64,000 nucleotides of DNA from Microbacterium sp. Leaf159 (GTDB lineage Bacteria > Actinomycetota > Actinomycetes > Actinomycetales > Microbacteriaceae). Shown here piece by piece: positions 1-9,065 of the stretch. The notes below the pieces were generated by a model, which saw only the letters and a program-made list of their open reading frames with translations, ran no database searches and was not told the origin of the DNA. The stretch lies in assembly GCF_001423615.1 (NCBI RefSeq), contig NZ_LMOU01000002.1, positions 431,857 to 495,856 on the forward strand, read 5' to 3'. The translations under genes and the position numbers were made by a program. Position 1 is the first letter of the stretch, and every line of letters begins with the position of its first letter.

Positions 1-344
1 TCCTGGATCGAACCGACCTCGAGGCCGGCGGCCGTCAGCGAACGGATCGCGGTCTCGCGACCCGAGCCCGGTCCCTTGACGAAGACGTCGACCTTCTTGA
101 CGCCGTGCTCCTGCGCCTGGCGGGCGGCCGACTCGGCGGCCAGACCAGCGGCGTAGGGGGTCGACTTGCGCGAGCCCTTGAAGCCCACGCCACCCGACGA
201 TGCCCAGCTGATGACAGCTCCGGACGGGTCGGTGATCGAGACGATGGTGTTGTTGAACGTCGACTTGATGTGGGCATGGCCCAGCGCGATGTTCTTCTTT
301 TCCTTGCGGCGCGGCTTGCGCGCGGCGGCCTTGGGTGCAGCCAT
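1..344 (-). CDS. rpsK: 30S ribosomal protein S11 (3' end outside window)
   Basis: S11 sits on the 30S platform and helps form the mRNA exit region with S7 and S18. The start is ATG at 344, preceded by GGAGAA seven bases upstream. The N-terminal part is Ala/Lys/Arg rich and then follows the conserved S11 core, with stretches such as [22 protein letters not shown] and VKGPGSGRE. About 114 residues are present and the C-terminus lies beyond the left edge. It is the last visible gene of the infA-rpmJ-rpsM-rpsK group; rpoA and rplQ would be expected next, outside the window. Confidence 0.97.
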   Translation of the reverse strand, partial: MAAPKAAARKPRRKEKKNIALGHAHIKSTFNNTIVSITDPSGAVISWASSGGVGFKGSRKSTPYAAGLAAESAARQAQEHGVKKVDVFVKGPGSGRETAIRSLTAAGLEVGSIQ

Positions 345-376
345 GAAAGTGTTCTCCTAGTCCCTGGGGGCCGCGC

Positions 377-751
<375 letters not shown>

Positions 752-906
752 GCGGTTCTCCTGTGTTTGGTAGAGGTGTGGAGCAGGATCGGTGCCCGGG
801 CCTCTGTCCCGAGGTGTCCTCCACTCGCGTGGAATCTGATCCTGCCGTTGTGTGTGTTGAGTTGTGAGTCAGATCCGAAGAGTCCGTCGGCGTGGCCGAC
901 GGGCAC

Positions 907-1023
907 TCAACCCTGGCGCTGCTTGTGGCGCGGGTTGCTCTTGCAGATCACCATGACGCGGCCGTGGCGACGAATCACCTTGCAGTGATCGCACATGGGC
1001 TTGACGCTGGGGTTGACCTTCAT
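907..1023 (-). CDS. rpmJ: 50S ribosomal protein L36, zinc-binding form
   Basis: A 38-residue protein starting [10 protein letters not shown], the usual length and beginning of L36. The zinc ligands C11, C14, C27 and H33 are all present, so this is the Zn-binding C+ form rather than the zinc-free paralogue. The ATG at 1023 is chosen over longer readings because L36 always begins MKV. It lies between infA and rpsM, its standard place. L36 binds 23S rRNA near the L11/L10 stalk base. Confidence 0.97.
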   Translation of the reverse strand: MKVNPSVKPMCDHCKVIRRHGRVMVICKSNPRHKQRQG

Positions 1024-1087
1024 GATGTTTCCTGTTCGCTGTCTTCGTACCGCCCCGAGCTGGGGCAGGCCGTTACTTCTCGACCGA

Positions 1088-1309
1088 TCAGCGGTAGCGG
1101 TAGACGATACGGCCGCGGGTGAGGTCGTAGGGGCTGAGCTCCACGACGACGCGGTCCTCGGGGATGATGCGGATGTAGTTCTGCCGCATCTTTCCTGAGA
1201 TCGTTGCCAGGACCTTGTGTCCGTTGGAGAGCTCAACGCGGAACATCGCGTTGGGCAGAGCCTCGGAGATCACGCCCTCGATCTCGATGACACCGTCTTT
1301 CTTAGCCAT
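1088..1309 (-). CDS. infA: Translation initiation factor IF-1
   Basis: IF-1 occupies the 30S A site during initiation and assists IF-2 and IF-3. The 73-residue protein is a single S1/OB domain starting [20 protein letters not shown] and ending RGRIVYRYR, which is full length. It is the first gene of the infA-rpmJ-rpsM-rpsK group. The 180 bases upstream contain the terminator of the DsbA-like gene, so infA may have its own promoter just after that hairpin, though no convincing -35 was seen. Confidence 0.98.
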   Translation of the reverse strand: MAKKDGVIEIEGVISEALPNAMFRVELSNGHKVLATISGKMRQNYIRIIPEDRVVVELSPYDLTRGRIVYRYR

Positions 1310-1428
1310 AGCCTCGCTGACGCTTCTGCAGACCGGTCGATCTGCGGTGGGTGGTTGGATTGCGATACCTGTGCCGATTCAGACACGCCGAATCAAGGCG
1401 CAAGGCACCAAGGATCTATGTTATCCGA

Positions 1429-1474
1429 CAACGGGAGTTCCGGCAACCTGAGCAGGATACCGGAACTCCCGTTG
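1429..1474 (-). terminator. Hairpin terminator after the DsbA-like gene
   Basis: A perfect 15-bp stem (1429-1443 paired with 1460-1474) with a 16-base loop lies just past the stop at 1490. No T-run follows, as is common in high-GC actinobacteria. It separates the thiol protein gene from infA. Confidence 0.8.
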
Positions 1475-1489
1475 GTGGACGCGAGCGGA

Positions 1490-2149
1490 TCAGCCGAGGA
1501 TCTTGGCGAACTCGGTCGCGATCTCGCTGTTGTCGATGCGCGTGCCGTTGACCTCGACGGTCGGGGTTCCGGTGATCTCGTGGGCCTTCGTCTGCGAGTC
1601 GGCGAACTTCGTGTACGTGCCGTCAGCGATGCAGTCGGCCGCGGCCCCCGCGCCCGCCTGCTCGGCGAGGGCGCTGAGCTCCGCGACGCTGAGCCCGGCG
1701 GAGTTCTCCTCCGGCTGGTTCGTGAAGAGCAGGTTGAAGTAGTCCAGTGTCGCATCGGGAGCCTCGGCGGCGACGCAGTACATCGAGCCTGCCGACAGGG
1801 ACGAGTACTGGCCGGTCGTCGAGTACCGGTTGAGGATCGAGACCGGGTGGATGTTCAGCGTGATCTGGTTGTCGGCGGCTGCCGCCTGCAGCTGCTCGCC
1901 GTATGCGTCCTCGAACTGGCCGCACACGGGGCACATGAAGTCGACGTACGTGTCGATCTCGTCCTCACCCGTACCGAACGAGATCGCACCGGTCTCCTCG
2001 TTCACGATGGAGCTCTGCGGCGCGGTGCCGGGTGACGTGGCCTGGTTGTTCAGGAACACGACGACGAAGGCGAGGACGGCCAGAACGACCACCACTGCCG
2101 CCGAGACGCCGATCACGAACCAGTTGGTGTTGCCTTTCGCGGCTGCCAT
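1490..2149 (-). CDS. Membrane-anchored DsbA-family thiol-disulfide protein
   Basis: A 219-residue protein with a short cytoplasmic N-terminus, one membrane segment at about residues 10-33, and an extracytoplasmic thioredoxin-fold domain. The active site is CPVC (C73-C76) in the context DFMCPVCGQF, and a cis-proline loop follows in TGTPTVEVNG. Two further cysteines lie in the inserted helical domain (MYCVAA and ADCIAD). It probably oxidises or isomerises disulfides in exported proteins; substrates cannot be told. The ATG at 2149 is preferred over an upstream in-frame start because it places the membrane anchor right at the N-terminus. It lies between map and infA, a non-ribosomal gene inside the translation cluster. 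Confidence 0.88.
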   Translation of the reverse strand: MAAAKGNTNWFVIGVSAAVVVVLAVLAFVVVFLNNQATSPGTAPQSSIVNEETGAISFGTGEDEIDTYVDFMCPVCGQFEDAYGEQLQAAAADNQITLNIHPVSILNRYSTTGQYSSLSAGSMYCVAAEAPDATLDYFNLLFTNQPEENSAGLSVAELSALAEQAGAGAAADCIADGTYTKFADSQTKAHEITGTPTVEVNGTRIDNSEIATEFAKILG

Positions 2150-2305
2150 GGTTTTCCGTTTCTGTCGAGGTCCACTCACGGTGGACCCGGCCTGAAGTCT
2201 GCGGGCGCATGCGCACCCATACACCCATTCTGCCCGGAGAAACCTATGTGCGCGTTGTGACGACGCTCTGCATTGCGACGGACGTCACCGCAGGCATCCG
2301 CCTGG

Positions 2306-3154
2306 TCAGGCGATCGGCGTCGGCGTCACGCCGAAGGGCGCGAGGCCTGCCGCTCCCCCGTCGACCGCAGTGAGCACCCAGATACCGCCCTCGTGCAGGG
2401 CGACGCTGTGCTCCCAGTGCGAGCCGTCGGTGCCGTCGACCGTCGAGACCGTCCAGTCGTCATCCTCGACGAAGGTCTCGTCACTGCCGGCTGTGACCAT
2501 CGGCTCGATGGCGAGCACGAGCCCCGGCTTGACGTCGGCGCCGGGGTCGGGCGTGCGGTAGTTGAAGACGCTCGGCGCCTCGTGCATCTTGCGGCCGATG
2601 CCGTGACCCACGTACTCGCGGAGGATGCCGTAGGTCTCGCCGGAGACCGCTGACGGGCCCTGTGCCTCGATGTAGCCCTGAATGGCTGCTCCGATGTCAC
2701 CGAGGTGCGAAGCGGACGCCATGGCGGCGATGCCGGCCCACATCGACCCCTCGGTCACCCGGGAGAGCTCCTCGCGCTGGGCGACCAGCTCGGGGCGACT
2801 GTCATCCGGGACGACGACGGTGATCGCACTGTCGCCGTTCCAGCCCTGGTACTGCGCACCGCAGTCGATCGAGACGATGTCGCCCGCCTGCAGCACTCGC
2901 TCGCCGGGGATGCCGTGCACGACCTCCTCGTTGACCGAGATGCAGGTCGTGTGGCGGTAGCCGCGGACGAGCTGGAAGTTCGACTCCGCGCCACGAGCAA
3001 GGATCACCCTGTTCGCCTCGGCGTCGAGCTCGAGGGTCGTGACGCCGGGACGGATCAGCGGACGGACGGCCTCGAGGGCCGCCGCCGTGATGAGGCCGGG
3101 TTCGACCATCGCGCGCAGCTGTGCGGCGCTCTTATAGATCGACTTGCGGAACAT
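2306..3154 (-). CDS. map: Methionine aminopeptidase type I
   Basis: Removes the initiator methionine from nascent proteins. The 282-residue pita-bread enzyme has all five metal ligands: D97 and D108 (SIDCGAQYQGWNGD), H184 (VGHGIG), E217 (IEPM) and E248 (HWEHS), plus the conserved H80 in VVHG. It is about 25 residues longer than the shortest bacterial type I enzymes, mostly through the C-terminal tail after WVLTAVDGG. It starts 10 bases after adk ends, in the standard secY-adk-map order. Confidence 0.97.
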   Translation of the reverse strand: MFRKSIYKSAAQLRAMVEPGLITAAALEAVRPLIRPGVTTLELDAEANRVILARGAESNFQLVRGYRHTTCISVNEEVVHGIPGERVLQAGDIVSIDCGAQYQGWNGDSAITVVVPDDSRPELVAQREELSRVTEGSMWAGIAAMASASHLGDIGAAIQGYIEAQGPSAVSGETYGILREYVGHGIGRKMHEAPSVFNYRTPDPGADVKPGLVLAIEPMVTAGSDETFVEDDDWTVSTVDGTDGSHWEHSVALHEGGIWVLTAVDGGAAGLAPFGVTPTPIA

Positions 3155-3164
3155 CGTGCGCAGA

Positions 3165-3761
3165 TCAGGCCGCGAGGCGCAGACCGCGTGCGGTCAGCGC
3201 CGCGAAGACGCGCTCGGTGATCTCGTCGAGGCTGCCGACGCCGTCGATGCGGTCGACGACGCCTCGCGGGCCGTAGACCTCGAGGATCGGAGCCGTCTCG
3301 TGCTCGTAGATGTCCAGGCGATGCGCGATGGCCTCGTCGGTGTCGTCCGACCGCCCCTGCTCCGCCGCGCGGAGCTTGAGACGCTCGATGCTCTCCTCGC
3401 GAGGAACGTCGAGCAGGATCACCGCGTCGAGGGACTCGCCGCGCTCCGCCAGGAACGCGTCGAGGTGCGCCACCTGAGCTGAGTTACGGGGGTATCCGTC
3501 GAGCAGGAAGCCATTCGCCGCATCATCCTGCGACAGGCGATCGCGGACGATCTCGCTGGTCAGCTCGTCGGGGACCAGGTCGCCGCGGTCGAGGACCGCC
3601 GTGACCTGCTGGCCGAGCGGCGTGCCCTCTTTGATGTTGGCCCGGAAGATGTCGCCGGTGGAGACGACCGGGATGCCGTAGGACTCGGCGATGCGGACAC
3701 CCTGGGTGCCCTTGCCGGATCCCTGCGGCCCGACGATGAGGAGACGAGCTGATCGAGTCAT
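3165..3761 (-). CDS. adk: Adenylate kinase, short-lid form
   Basis: Interconverts ATP + AMP and 2 ADP. The 198-residue protein has the P-loop GPQGSGKGT at about residues 10-18, the AMP-site STGDIFR and the DGYPRN segment. It lacks the Cys-containing zinc LID insertion of long-form enzymes, as is usual in actinobacteria. The ATG at 3761 overlaps the secY stop in an ATGA junction, so translation is probably coupled. A longer in-frame reading runs back through secY and was rejected. Confidence 0.97.
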   Translation of the reverse strand: MTRSARLLIVGPQGSGKGTQGVRIAESYGIPVVSTGDIFRANIKEGTPLGQQVTAVLDRGDLVPDELTSEIVRDRLSQDDAANGFLLDGYPRNSAQVAHLDAFLAERGESLDAVILLDVPREESIERLKLRAAEQGRSDDTDEAIAHRLDIYEHETAPILEVYGPRGVVDRIDGVGSLDEITERVFAALTARGLRLAA

Positions 3762-5080
3762 CGGAGGAGCCCTTCGTAGTGACGCTGCTGCAGCTGCGCA
3801 TCGATCTGCTTGACCGTCTCGAGACCGACACCCACGATGATGAGGATCGATGCACCACCGAACGGGAAGTTCTGGTTGGCGCCGACGGTGGCGAGAGCGA
3901 TCAGCGGGATCAGCGCGATCAGGCCGAGGTAGATCGAGCCGGGAAGCGTGATGCGCGTGAGCACGTAGTCGAGGTACTCGGCGGTCGGACGACCGGCACG
4001 GATGCCGGGGATGAACCCGCCGTACTTCTTCATGTTGTCGGCGACCTCGACAGGGTTGAACGTGATCGCGACGTAGAAGTAGGTGAACCCGATGATCAGC
4101 AGGAAGTACGCGGCCATGTAGACCGGGTGGTTTCCCGTGGTGAAGTTCGCGCTGATCCATGTGACCCACGCGGCGGGCTCGGAGCCGTCCTGCGGGGTGT
4201 TGAACTGCGCGATCAGTGCCGGGATGTACAGCAGCGACGAGGCGAAGATCACGGGGATCACACCCGCCATGTTCACCTTGATCGGGATGTAGGTGTTCGT
4301 GCCGCCATACGTGCGGCGTCCGACCATGCGCTTGGCGTACTGCACCGGGATGCGTCGCTGAGACTGCTCGACGAACACGACGAGGCCCATGACGATGATT
4401 CCGACCAGCAGCACCAGGAGGAAGACCTCGAAGCCCTTGCTCTCCCAGATGAGCCACATGGCGCCGGGGAAGGTCGCGGCGATCGACGTGAAGATCAGCA
4501 GCGACATGCCGTTGCCGATGCCGCGCTCGGTGACGAGCTCGGCGAACCACATGATGAGGCCGGTACCGGCGGTCATCGCCATGATGATGAGCAGCTGCGC
4601 CCACCACACATCGTTCGTGAGGAGGTTCTGGCAGGCGGCGACGTCGGTCGTGCCGAAGAGCTGTCCGCTGCGGGCGACCGTGACGAGGGTCGTCGACTGC
4701 AGCAGTGCCAGCGCGATCGTCAGGTAGCGGGTGTACTGGGTGAGTCGTGCCTGACCGGCCTGACCCTCCTTGTGCAGCGCCTCGAAGTGAGGGATGACGA
4801 CCCGGAGGAGCTGGGTGATGATCGTCGCGGTGATGTACGGCATGACGCCGAGCGCGAAGATCGAGAGCTGGAGGAGCGCGCCACCGGAGAAGAGGTTGAC
4901 GAGCCCGAGGAGTCCCTCCGTGCCTGAGTTCTGAGCGAGGCACTCCTCGACGTTCGGGAAGTTCACGAACGGAGCAGGGACATTCGAGCCAAGCCGGTAG
5001 ATGGCGACGATGGCGAGGGTGAAACCGATCTTCCGACGCAGGTCGGGCGTGCGGAAGATCCGCGCGATGGCGCTAAACAA
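3758..5080 (-). CDS. secY: Protein translocase subunit SecY (TTG start)
   Basis: Forms the channel of the Sec translocon with SecE and SecG. The 440-residue protein has the ten-helix SecY pattern, beginning FSAIARIFRTPDLRRKI, with the plug region near residues 55-75 and the conserved cytoplasmic loops (QSQRRIPVQYAKR). The start is TTG at 5080: AGGAGG sits seven bases upstream and the next in-frame starts would remove the N-terminal helix. It heads the secY-adk-map run and is cut off from rplO by a strong hairpin. Confidence 0.97.
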   Translation of the reverse strand: MFSAIARIFRTPDLRRKIGFTLAIVAIYRLGSNVPAPFVNFPNVEECLAQNSGTEGLLGLVNLFSGGALLQLSIFALGVMPYITATIITQLLRVVIPHFEALHKEGQAGQARLTQYTRYLTIALALLQSTTLVTVARSGQLFGTTDVAACQNLLTNDVWWAQLLIIMAMTAGTGLIMWFAELVTERGIGNGMSLLIFTSIAATFPGAMWLIWESKGFEVFLLVLLVGIIVMGLVVFVEQSQRRIPVQYAKRMVGRRTYGGTNTYIPIKVNMAGVIPVIFASSLLYIPALIAQFNTPQDGSEPAAWVTWISANFTTGNHPVYMAAYFLLIIGFTYFYVAITFNPVEVADNMKKYGGFIPGIRAGRPTAEYLDYVLTRITLPGSIYLGLIALIPLIALATVGANQNFPFGGASILIIVGVGLETVKQIDAQLQQRHYEGLLR

Positions 5081-5140
5081 GGACGTCCTCCTGAAAAGGT
5101 TGCCGATCCCTGAGGGACGGCTGAAAGAACAGGCTAACCC

Positions 5141-5175
5141 ATAAGAGGGGCCGGAGAATCTCCGACCCCTCTTAT
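5141..5175 (-). terminator. Hairpin between rplO and secY
   Basis: Nearly perfect inverted repeat: 5141-5157 pairs with 5159-5175 with one G-U position, giving a stem of about 15 bp and a tiny loop. It starts only eight bases past the rplO stop and has no T-run. It probably terminates or attenuates spc-operon transcription before secY. Confidence 0.75.
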
Positions 5176-5182
5176 GAAGTGG

Positions 5183-5809
5183 TTACTTGACGGATCCGCC
5201 GGCCGCCACGATCTTCTGCTCGGCAGAGCCCGAGACCTTGTCGACCGCGACGGTGAGCTTCACGGCGATGTCGCCGTTTCCGAGAACCTTGACCTTTTCG
5301 TTCTTGCGAACGGCACCCTTGGCGACCAGGTCGCTGATGGTGACGTCGCCACCCTTGGGGTACAGCTCCGCGAGCTTCTCCAGGTTCACGACCTGGTACT
5401 CCACGCGGAACGGGTTCTTGAACCCGCGCAGCTTCGGGGTGCGCATGTGCAGAGGCATCTGCCCACCCTCGAAGCCGACGCGAACGGTGTTGCGAGCCTT
5501 CGTACCCTTGGTACCGCGACCCGCGGTCTTGCCCTTGGAGCCCTCACCGCGACCGACACGGGTCTTCGCGGTGTTGGATCCGGGGACCGGACGCAGGTGG
5601 TGCACCTTGAGCACGCCGGGGCGGGATGCCGGAGCATCCTTCTTCGGCGCAGCCTTCTTGGCAGCCGGCTTCTTGACGGCGTCGGCCTTGGCCTCAGTCG
5701 CCTTCGCCGGTGCCTTCTTGGCGGCGGGCTTCTTCTCAGCTGCGGCCTTGGGAGCGGCAGCCTTCTTCGGGGCCTTCTCGGCCTCGACGGCTTCGTTCTT
5801 CTCAGCCAT
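5183..5809 (-). CDS. rplO: 50S ribosomal protein L15 with long Ala/Lys-rich N-terminal extension
   Basis: L15 is a late-assembling 23S rRNA-binding protein. The canonical part begins near residue 65 ([36 protein letters not shown], split here only by the family's glycine-rich rRNA loop) and runs to the end. The first 64 residues are a low-complexity Ala/Lys/Pro tract made of repeated [12 protein letters not shown] units, giving 208 residues in place of the usual 145-150. The ATG at 5809 overlaps the rpmD stop in TAATG, so the extension is inside a coupled frame and is real. Histone-H1-like tails of this type could bind rRNA or DNA, but that is inference. Confidence 0.96.
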   Translation of the reverse strand: MAEKNEAVEAEKAPKKAAAPKAAAEKKPAAKKAPAKATEAKADAVKKPAAKKAAPKKDAPASRPGVLKVHHLRPVPGSNTAKTRVGRGEGSKGKTAGRGTKGTKARNTVRVGFEGGQMPLHMRTPKLRGFKNPFRVEYQVVNLEKLAELYPKGGDVTISDLVAKGAVRKNEKVKVLGNGDIAVKLTVAVDKVSGSAEQKIVAAGGSVK

Positions 5810-5994
5810 TAGTCGATCTCCTCAACCTTGACGAGGTGGGCGACGGTCTTGACGTAACCGCGCGTCTGCGCGTCGTCGGGGCGAACGGTGCTGTCACCGA
5901 TGCGCTTCAGACCGAGGCTGCGCAGCGTGTCACGCTGGTTCTGCTTCTCGCTCACCTTGGACTTGACCTGCGTGACCTTCAGGCGCGCAGCCAT
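5809..5994 (-). CDS. rpmD: 50S ribosomal protein L30
   Basis: A 61-residue L30 starting [14 protein letters not shown] and containing the conserved [10 protein letters not shown] segment. It is of normal length. Both ends overlap the neighbours by one base (TGATG with rpsE upstream, TAATG with rplO downstream), implying coupled translation within the spc cluster. Confidence 0.97.
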   Translation of the reverse strand: MAARLKVTQVKSKVSEKQNQRDTLRSLGLKRIGDSTVRPDDAQTRGYVKTVAHLVKVEEID

Positions 5995-6692
5995 CAGGCA
6001 CCTACCTTCTGTGCGGCGATGGCGTCAGCCTCCGCACGGACGAGACGCGCGGGTGCGACCTGATCGAACTCGAGGCCACGACGCGCGGCGACCGCACGGG
6101 GCTCCTCGAGCTGCTTCAGAGCCGCCACCGTCGCGTGCACGATGTTGATCGTGTTCGACGAGCCGAGCGACTTCGACAGCACGTCGTGGATACCGGCGCA
6201 CTCGAGCACGGCGCGGACGGGACCACCGGCGATGACACCGGTACCGGCAGCGGCCGGACGGAGCAGGACGACGCCTGCTGCGGCCTCACCCTGCACGGGG
6301 TGCGGGATGGTGCTTCCGACGCGCGGAACGCGGAAGAAGTTGCGCTTGGCCTCTTCGACACCCTTCGAGATCGCCAGAGGGACCTCGCGGGCCTTGCCGT
6401 AGCCGACGCCCACCAGACCGTTGCCGTCACCGACGACCACGAGAGCGGTGAAGCTGAAGCGACGACCACCCTTCACGACCTTCGAGACGCGGTTGATGGT
6501 GACCACGCGCTCGAGGAACTGGTTGTCCCCACGGTCGCGGGAGTTGCGGTCACGGCCACCCTGGTTGCGGTCACCACGACCACCGCCGCGGCGGTTGTCG
6601 CGCTGAGACGGCTCTGCCTGCGTGGTGCCGGCGGCAGTCTCGGAAGTGGCAGCTGCCGCTTCGGTCACTTCGTTCTCCTTGTTGTCACTCAC
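5994..6692 (-). CDS. rpsE: 30S ribosomal protein S5 with Gly/Arg/Asp-rich N-terminal extension
   Basis: S5 helps set decoding accuracy and lies at the mRNA entry tunnel. The conserved domain starts near residue 59 ([18 protein letters not shown]) and includes the signature GYGKAREVP. The first 58 residues are an acidic/Ala stretch followed by an RGG/RDR-like stretch ([13 protein letters not shown]), giving 232 residues where 160-200 is usual. The start is GTG at 6692, overlapping the rplR stop as GTGA. The arginine-glycine section resembles RNA-binding tails in other proteins. Confidence 0.96.
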   Translation of the reverse strand: MSDNKENEVTEAAAATSETAAGTTQAEPSQRDNRRGGGRGDRNQGGRDRNSRDRGDNQFLERVVTINRVSKVVKGGRRFSFTALVVVGDGNGLVGVGYGKAREVPLAISKGVEEAKRNFFRVPRVGSTIPHPVQGEAAAGVVLLRPAAAGTGVIAGGPVRAVLECAGIHDVLSKSLGSSNTINIVHATVAALKQLEEPRAVAARRGLEFDQVAPARLVRAEADAIAAQKVGA

Positions 6693-7048
6693 AGTGCCAG
6701 ACCCCCTTCGCGGGCGCCGTCGGCGATGGCGGCGACACGACCTGCGTAGCGGTTGCCGCCACGGTCGAACACTGCCTCGGAAACGCCGGCAGCCTTCGCG
6801 CGCTCGGCGAGAAGCTCGCCGACCTTGCGGGCCTTGGCGGTCTTGTCACCCTCGAGCGAGCGCAGGTCGGTCTCGAGCGTCGAAGCCGACGCGACGGTGT
6901 GACCCTTGCTGTCGTCGACAAGCTGCACGAAGACGTGGCGAGCCGAACGGTTGACGACGAGGCGCGGACGCACCTCGGTGCCGACGACCTTCTTGCGAAG
7001 GCGGGCGTGACGACGCGCGCGGGCGTCAGACTTTGACTTGAGAGCCAT
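6689..7048 (-). CDS. rplR: 50S ribosomal protein L18
   Basis: L18 binds 5S rRNA with L5 and L25 and helps dock it in the central protuberance. The 119-residue product starts [20 protein letters not shown] and contains [18 protein letters not shown] and the terminal [12 protein letters not shown] signature. The length is normal. It lies two bases after rplF and overlaps rpsE by four bases. Confidence 0.97.
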   Translation of the reverse strand: MALKSKSDARARRHARLRKKVVGTEVRPRLVVNRSARHVFVQLVDDSKGHTVASASTLETDLRSLEGDKTAKARKVGELLAERAKAAGVSEAVFDRGGNRYAGRVAAIADGAREGGLAL

Positions 7049-7050
7049 GG

Positions 7051-7587
7051 TTACTTACCACTCTTTCCGGCCTTGCGACGCACGATCTCGCCGGCGTAGC
7101 GCACACCCTTGCCCTTGTACGGCTCGGGCTTGCGGATCTTGCGGATGTTCGCAGCTGCCTCGCCGACAGCCTGCTTGTCGATACCACTGACCGTGAGCTT
7201 GTTGTTGCCCTCGACCGTCAGCGTGATACCGGCGGGCGGGTCGATGAGGACCGGGTGCGAGAAGCCCAGGGCGAACTCGACCGAGCTGCCCTTCTGAGCG
7301 ACGCGGTAACCGGTTCCGACAACCTCGAGACCCTTGGTGTAGCCCTGGGTCACGCCGATGATGTTGTTGTTGATGAGCGTGCGGGTCAGGCCGTGAAGCG
7401 ACCGGGACTCGCGCTCGTCGTCGGGGCGGGTGACGAGAACCTGGTTCTCCTCGACCGCGACCTCGATGGGCTTTGCGACCGTCAGGGTGAGCTCACCCTT
7501 GGGGCCCTTCACCGCGACCTGACGGCCGTCGACCGAGATGGTCACGCCCGCGGGAACGTCGATGGGAAGTCGTCCAATACGCGACAT
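7051..7587 (-). CDS. rplF: 50S ribosomal protein L6
   Basis: L6 stabilises the sarcin-ricin loop region. The 178-residue product has the two L6 domains, from [15 protein letters not shown] to the conserved C-terminal signature [14 protein letters not shown]. It is full length. It starts six bases after rpsH ends. Confidence 0.97.
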   Translation of the reverse strand: MSRIGRLPIDVPAGVTISVDGRQVAVKGPKGELTLTVAKPIEVAVEENQVLVTRPDDERESRSLHGLTRTLINNNIIGVTQGYTKGLEVVGTGYRVAQKGSSVEFALGFSHPVLIDPPAGITLTVEGNNKLTVSGIDKQAVGEAAANIRKIRKPEPYKGKGVRYAGEIVRRKAGKSGK

Positions 7588-7593
7588 TTTCGA

Positions 7594-7992
7594 TTACCAC
7601 ACGTAGGCGAGAACTTCTCCGCCCACGCCCTTCTGCTCTGCCTGACGGTCGGTGAGAAGACCGGAGGAGGTGGACAGGATGGCCACGCCGAGGCCGCCGA
7701 GGACCCTGGGGAGCTCGGTGGACTTCGCGTACACGCGGAGGCCGGGCTTCGACACGCGCTTGATGCCCGCGATCGAACGCTCGCGGTTGGGGCCGTACTT
7801 CAGCTGAAGGGTGAGGTTCGAGCCGACGCGAGCGTCAGTCGTCTCCCATCCAGCGATGTAGCCCTCCTGCTGGAGGATCTCGGCGATGTGCGTCTTGAGC
7901 TTGCTCGACGGCAGGGTCACGGAATCGTGGTGCGCCGAGTTCGCGTTACGCAGACGGGTCAGCAGATCTGCGACCGGGTCTGTCATTGTCAT
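7594..7992 (-). CDS. rpsH: 30S ribosomal protein S8
   Basis: S8 nucleates the 30S central domain and, in model bacteria, represses the spc operon. The 132-residue product starts [18 protein letters not shown] and ends with [26 protein letters not shown], containing the family signature split here across the TSSGLLTD turn. It is the first gene after the rplE hairpin and follows a likely -10 element, so the right part of the spc cluster may have its own promoter. rpsN, normally just upstream, is absent. Confidence 0.97.
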   Translation of the reverse strand: MTMTDPVADLLTRLRNANSAHHDSVTLPSSKLKTHIAEILQQEGYIAGWETTDARVGSNLTLQLKYGPNRERSIAGIKRVSKPGLRVYAKSTELPRVLGGLGVAILSTSSGLLTDRQAEQKGVGGEVLAYVW

Positions 7993-8066
7993 TGTTGTTT
8001 TCCTTTGTTCATGAGGTTCCGGCTGCCGTTACACGACAGACGGCCTGCGATGACACGCAATCTTCA

Positions 8067-8072
8067 ATTGTA
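8067..8072 (-). promoter_or_regulatory. Possible -10 element for rpsH
   Basis: TACAAT on the minus strand lies 75 bases before the rpsH start, immediately after the rplE hairpin, in a short A/T-rich island. No clear -35 is visible because the region upstream is the GC-rich hairpin. Confidence 0.4.
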
Positions 8073-8078
8073 CGGGAT

Positions 8079-8105
8079 CGGGCGGGGCGCTGTGCGCCCC
8101 GCCCG
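8079..8105 (-). terminator. Hairpin between rplE and rpsH
   Basis: A perfect 12-bp all-strong stem (8079-8090 with 8094-8105, three-base loop) starts eight bases past the rplE stop. It occupies the place where rpsN is found in many bacteria. It could terminate, attenuate or protect the upstream message. Confidence 0.7.
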
Positions 8106-8112
8106 AAACCGC

Positions 8113-8703
8113 TTACGCCTTGGCGTCTTCCGTACGGAAGGGGAAGCCGAGGTGACGCAGAAGTGCGCGACCTTCGTCGTCCGTCTTCGCGGTGGTGACG
8201 ACAGTGATGTCGAAACCGCGAACGCGGTCGATCTTGTCCTGATCGATCTCGTGGAACACGCTCTGCTCCTGGAGACCGAAGGTGTAGTTGCCGTTGCCGT
8301 CGAACTGCTTGGCCGACAGACCGCGGAAGTCGCGGATGCGGGGCAGCGCGAGCGAGACGAGGCGGTCCAGGAACTCCCACGCACGGTCGCCACGGAGGGT
8401 GACGTGTGCGCCGATGGCCTGGCCCTCGCGCAGCTTGAACTGCGCGATCGACTTGCGTGCCTTCGTGACGAGCGGCTTCTGACCGGTGATCTTGGTGAGA
8501 TCGTCGATCGCGCCGTCGATCACCTTGCTGTCACGGGCCGCTTCACCGACACCGGTGTTCACGACGACCTTGACCAGACCGGGGATCTGCATCACGTTGG
8601 TGTAGCCGAACTCATCCTGCATCTTCTGCTGGATCTCGGCCTTGTACTTCGCCTTCAGGCGGGGCTGGATCTTGCCAGCCACCGCAGCGTCGGTGGTTGC
8701 CAT
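8113..8703 (-). CDS. rplE: 50S ribosomal protein L5
   Basis: L5 binds 5S rRNA and contacts P-site tRNA. The 196-residue product begins [20 protein letters not shown] and includes the conserved [28 protein letters not shown] and [14 protein letters not shown] segments. The ATG at 8703 overlaps the rplX stop (TGATG). The length is slightly above the usual 180 because of the N-terminus. Confidence 0.97.
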   Translation of the reverse strand: MATTDAAVAGKIQPRLKAKYKAEIQQKMQDEFGYTNVMQIPGLVKVVVNTGVGEAARDSKVIDGAIDDLTKITGQKPLVTKARKSIAQFKLREGQAIGAHVTLRGDRAWEFLDRLVSLALPRIRDFRGLSAKQFDGNGNYTFGLQEQSVFHEIDQDKIDRVRGFDITVVTTAKTDDEGRALLRHLGFPFRTEDAKA

Positions 8704-9062
8704 CAGAGGTCCTTACCTGACTTCTTCGCGTACCGCACACGGACGGTGCGCTTGACGCCGTCCTTGGTCTGCTCCTCGACCCGGTGGCCGACCTTGGTCG
8801 GCTTCTTGGTCGAGGGGTCGACGAGTGCGACGTTCGAGATGTGGATGGAGGCCTCGACAGTCTCGAGGCCGCCCGTCTTGGTGCCACGCTGCGTCTGACC
8901 GACACGCGTGTGCTTGGTGACGTAGTTCACGCCTTCGACGATGACGCGGTTCTTGTCGGCCAGGATCTCGAGGACCTTGCCCTGCTTGCCGCGATCTCCG
9001 CCACGCTCCTGCGTCGCTCCGGTGATGACCTGAACCAGGTCACCCTTCTTGATCTTCGCCAT
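8703..9062 (-). CDS. rplX: 50S ribosomal protein L24
   Basis: L24 is an assembly-initiating 50S protein with a KOW motif. The 119-residue product starts [16 protein letters not shown], contains the KOW segment [13 protein letters not shown] and the conserved [12 protein letters not shown]. The length is normal for actinobacteria. It lies three bases after rplN and overlaps rplE by one base. Confidence 0.97.
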   Translation of the reverse strand: MAKIKKGDLVQVITGATQERGGDRGKQGKVLEILADKNRVIVEGVNYVTKHTRVGQTQRGTKTGGLETVEASIHISNVALVDPSTKKPTKVGHRVEEQTKDGVKRTVRVRYAKKSGKDL

Positions 9063-9065
9063 GAC

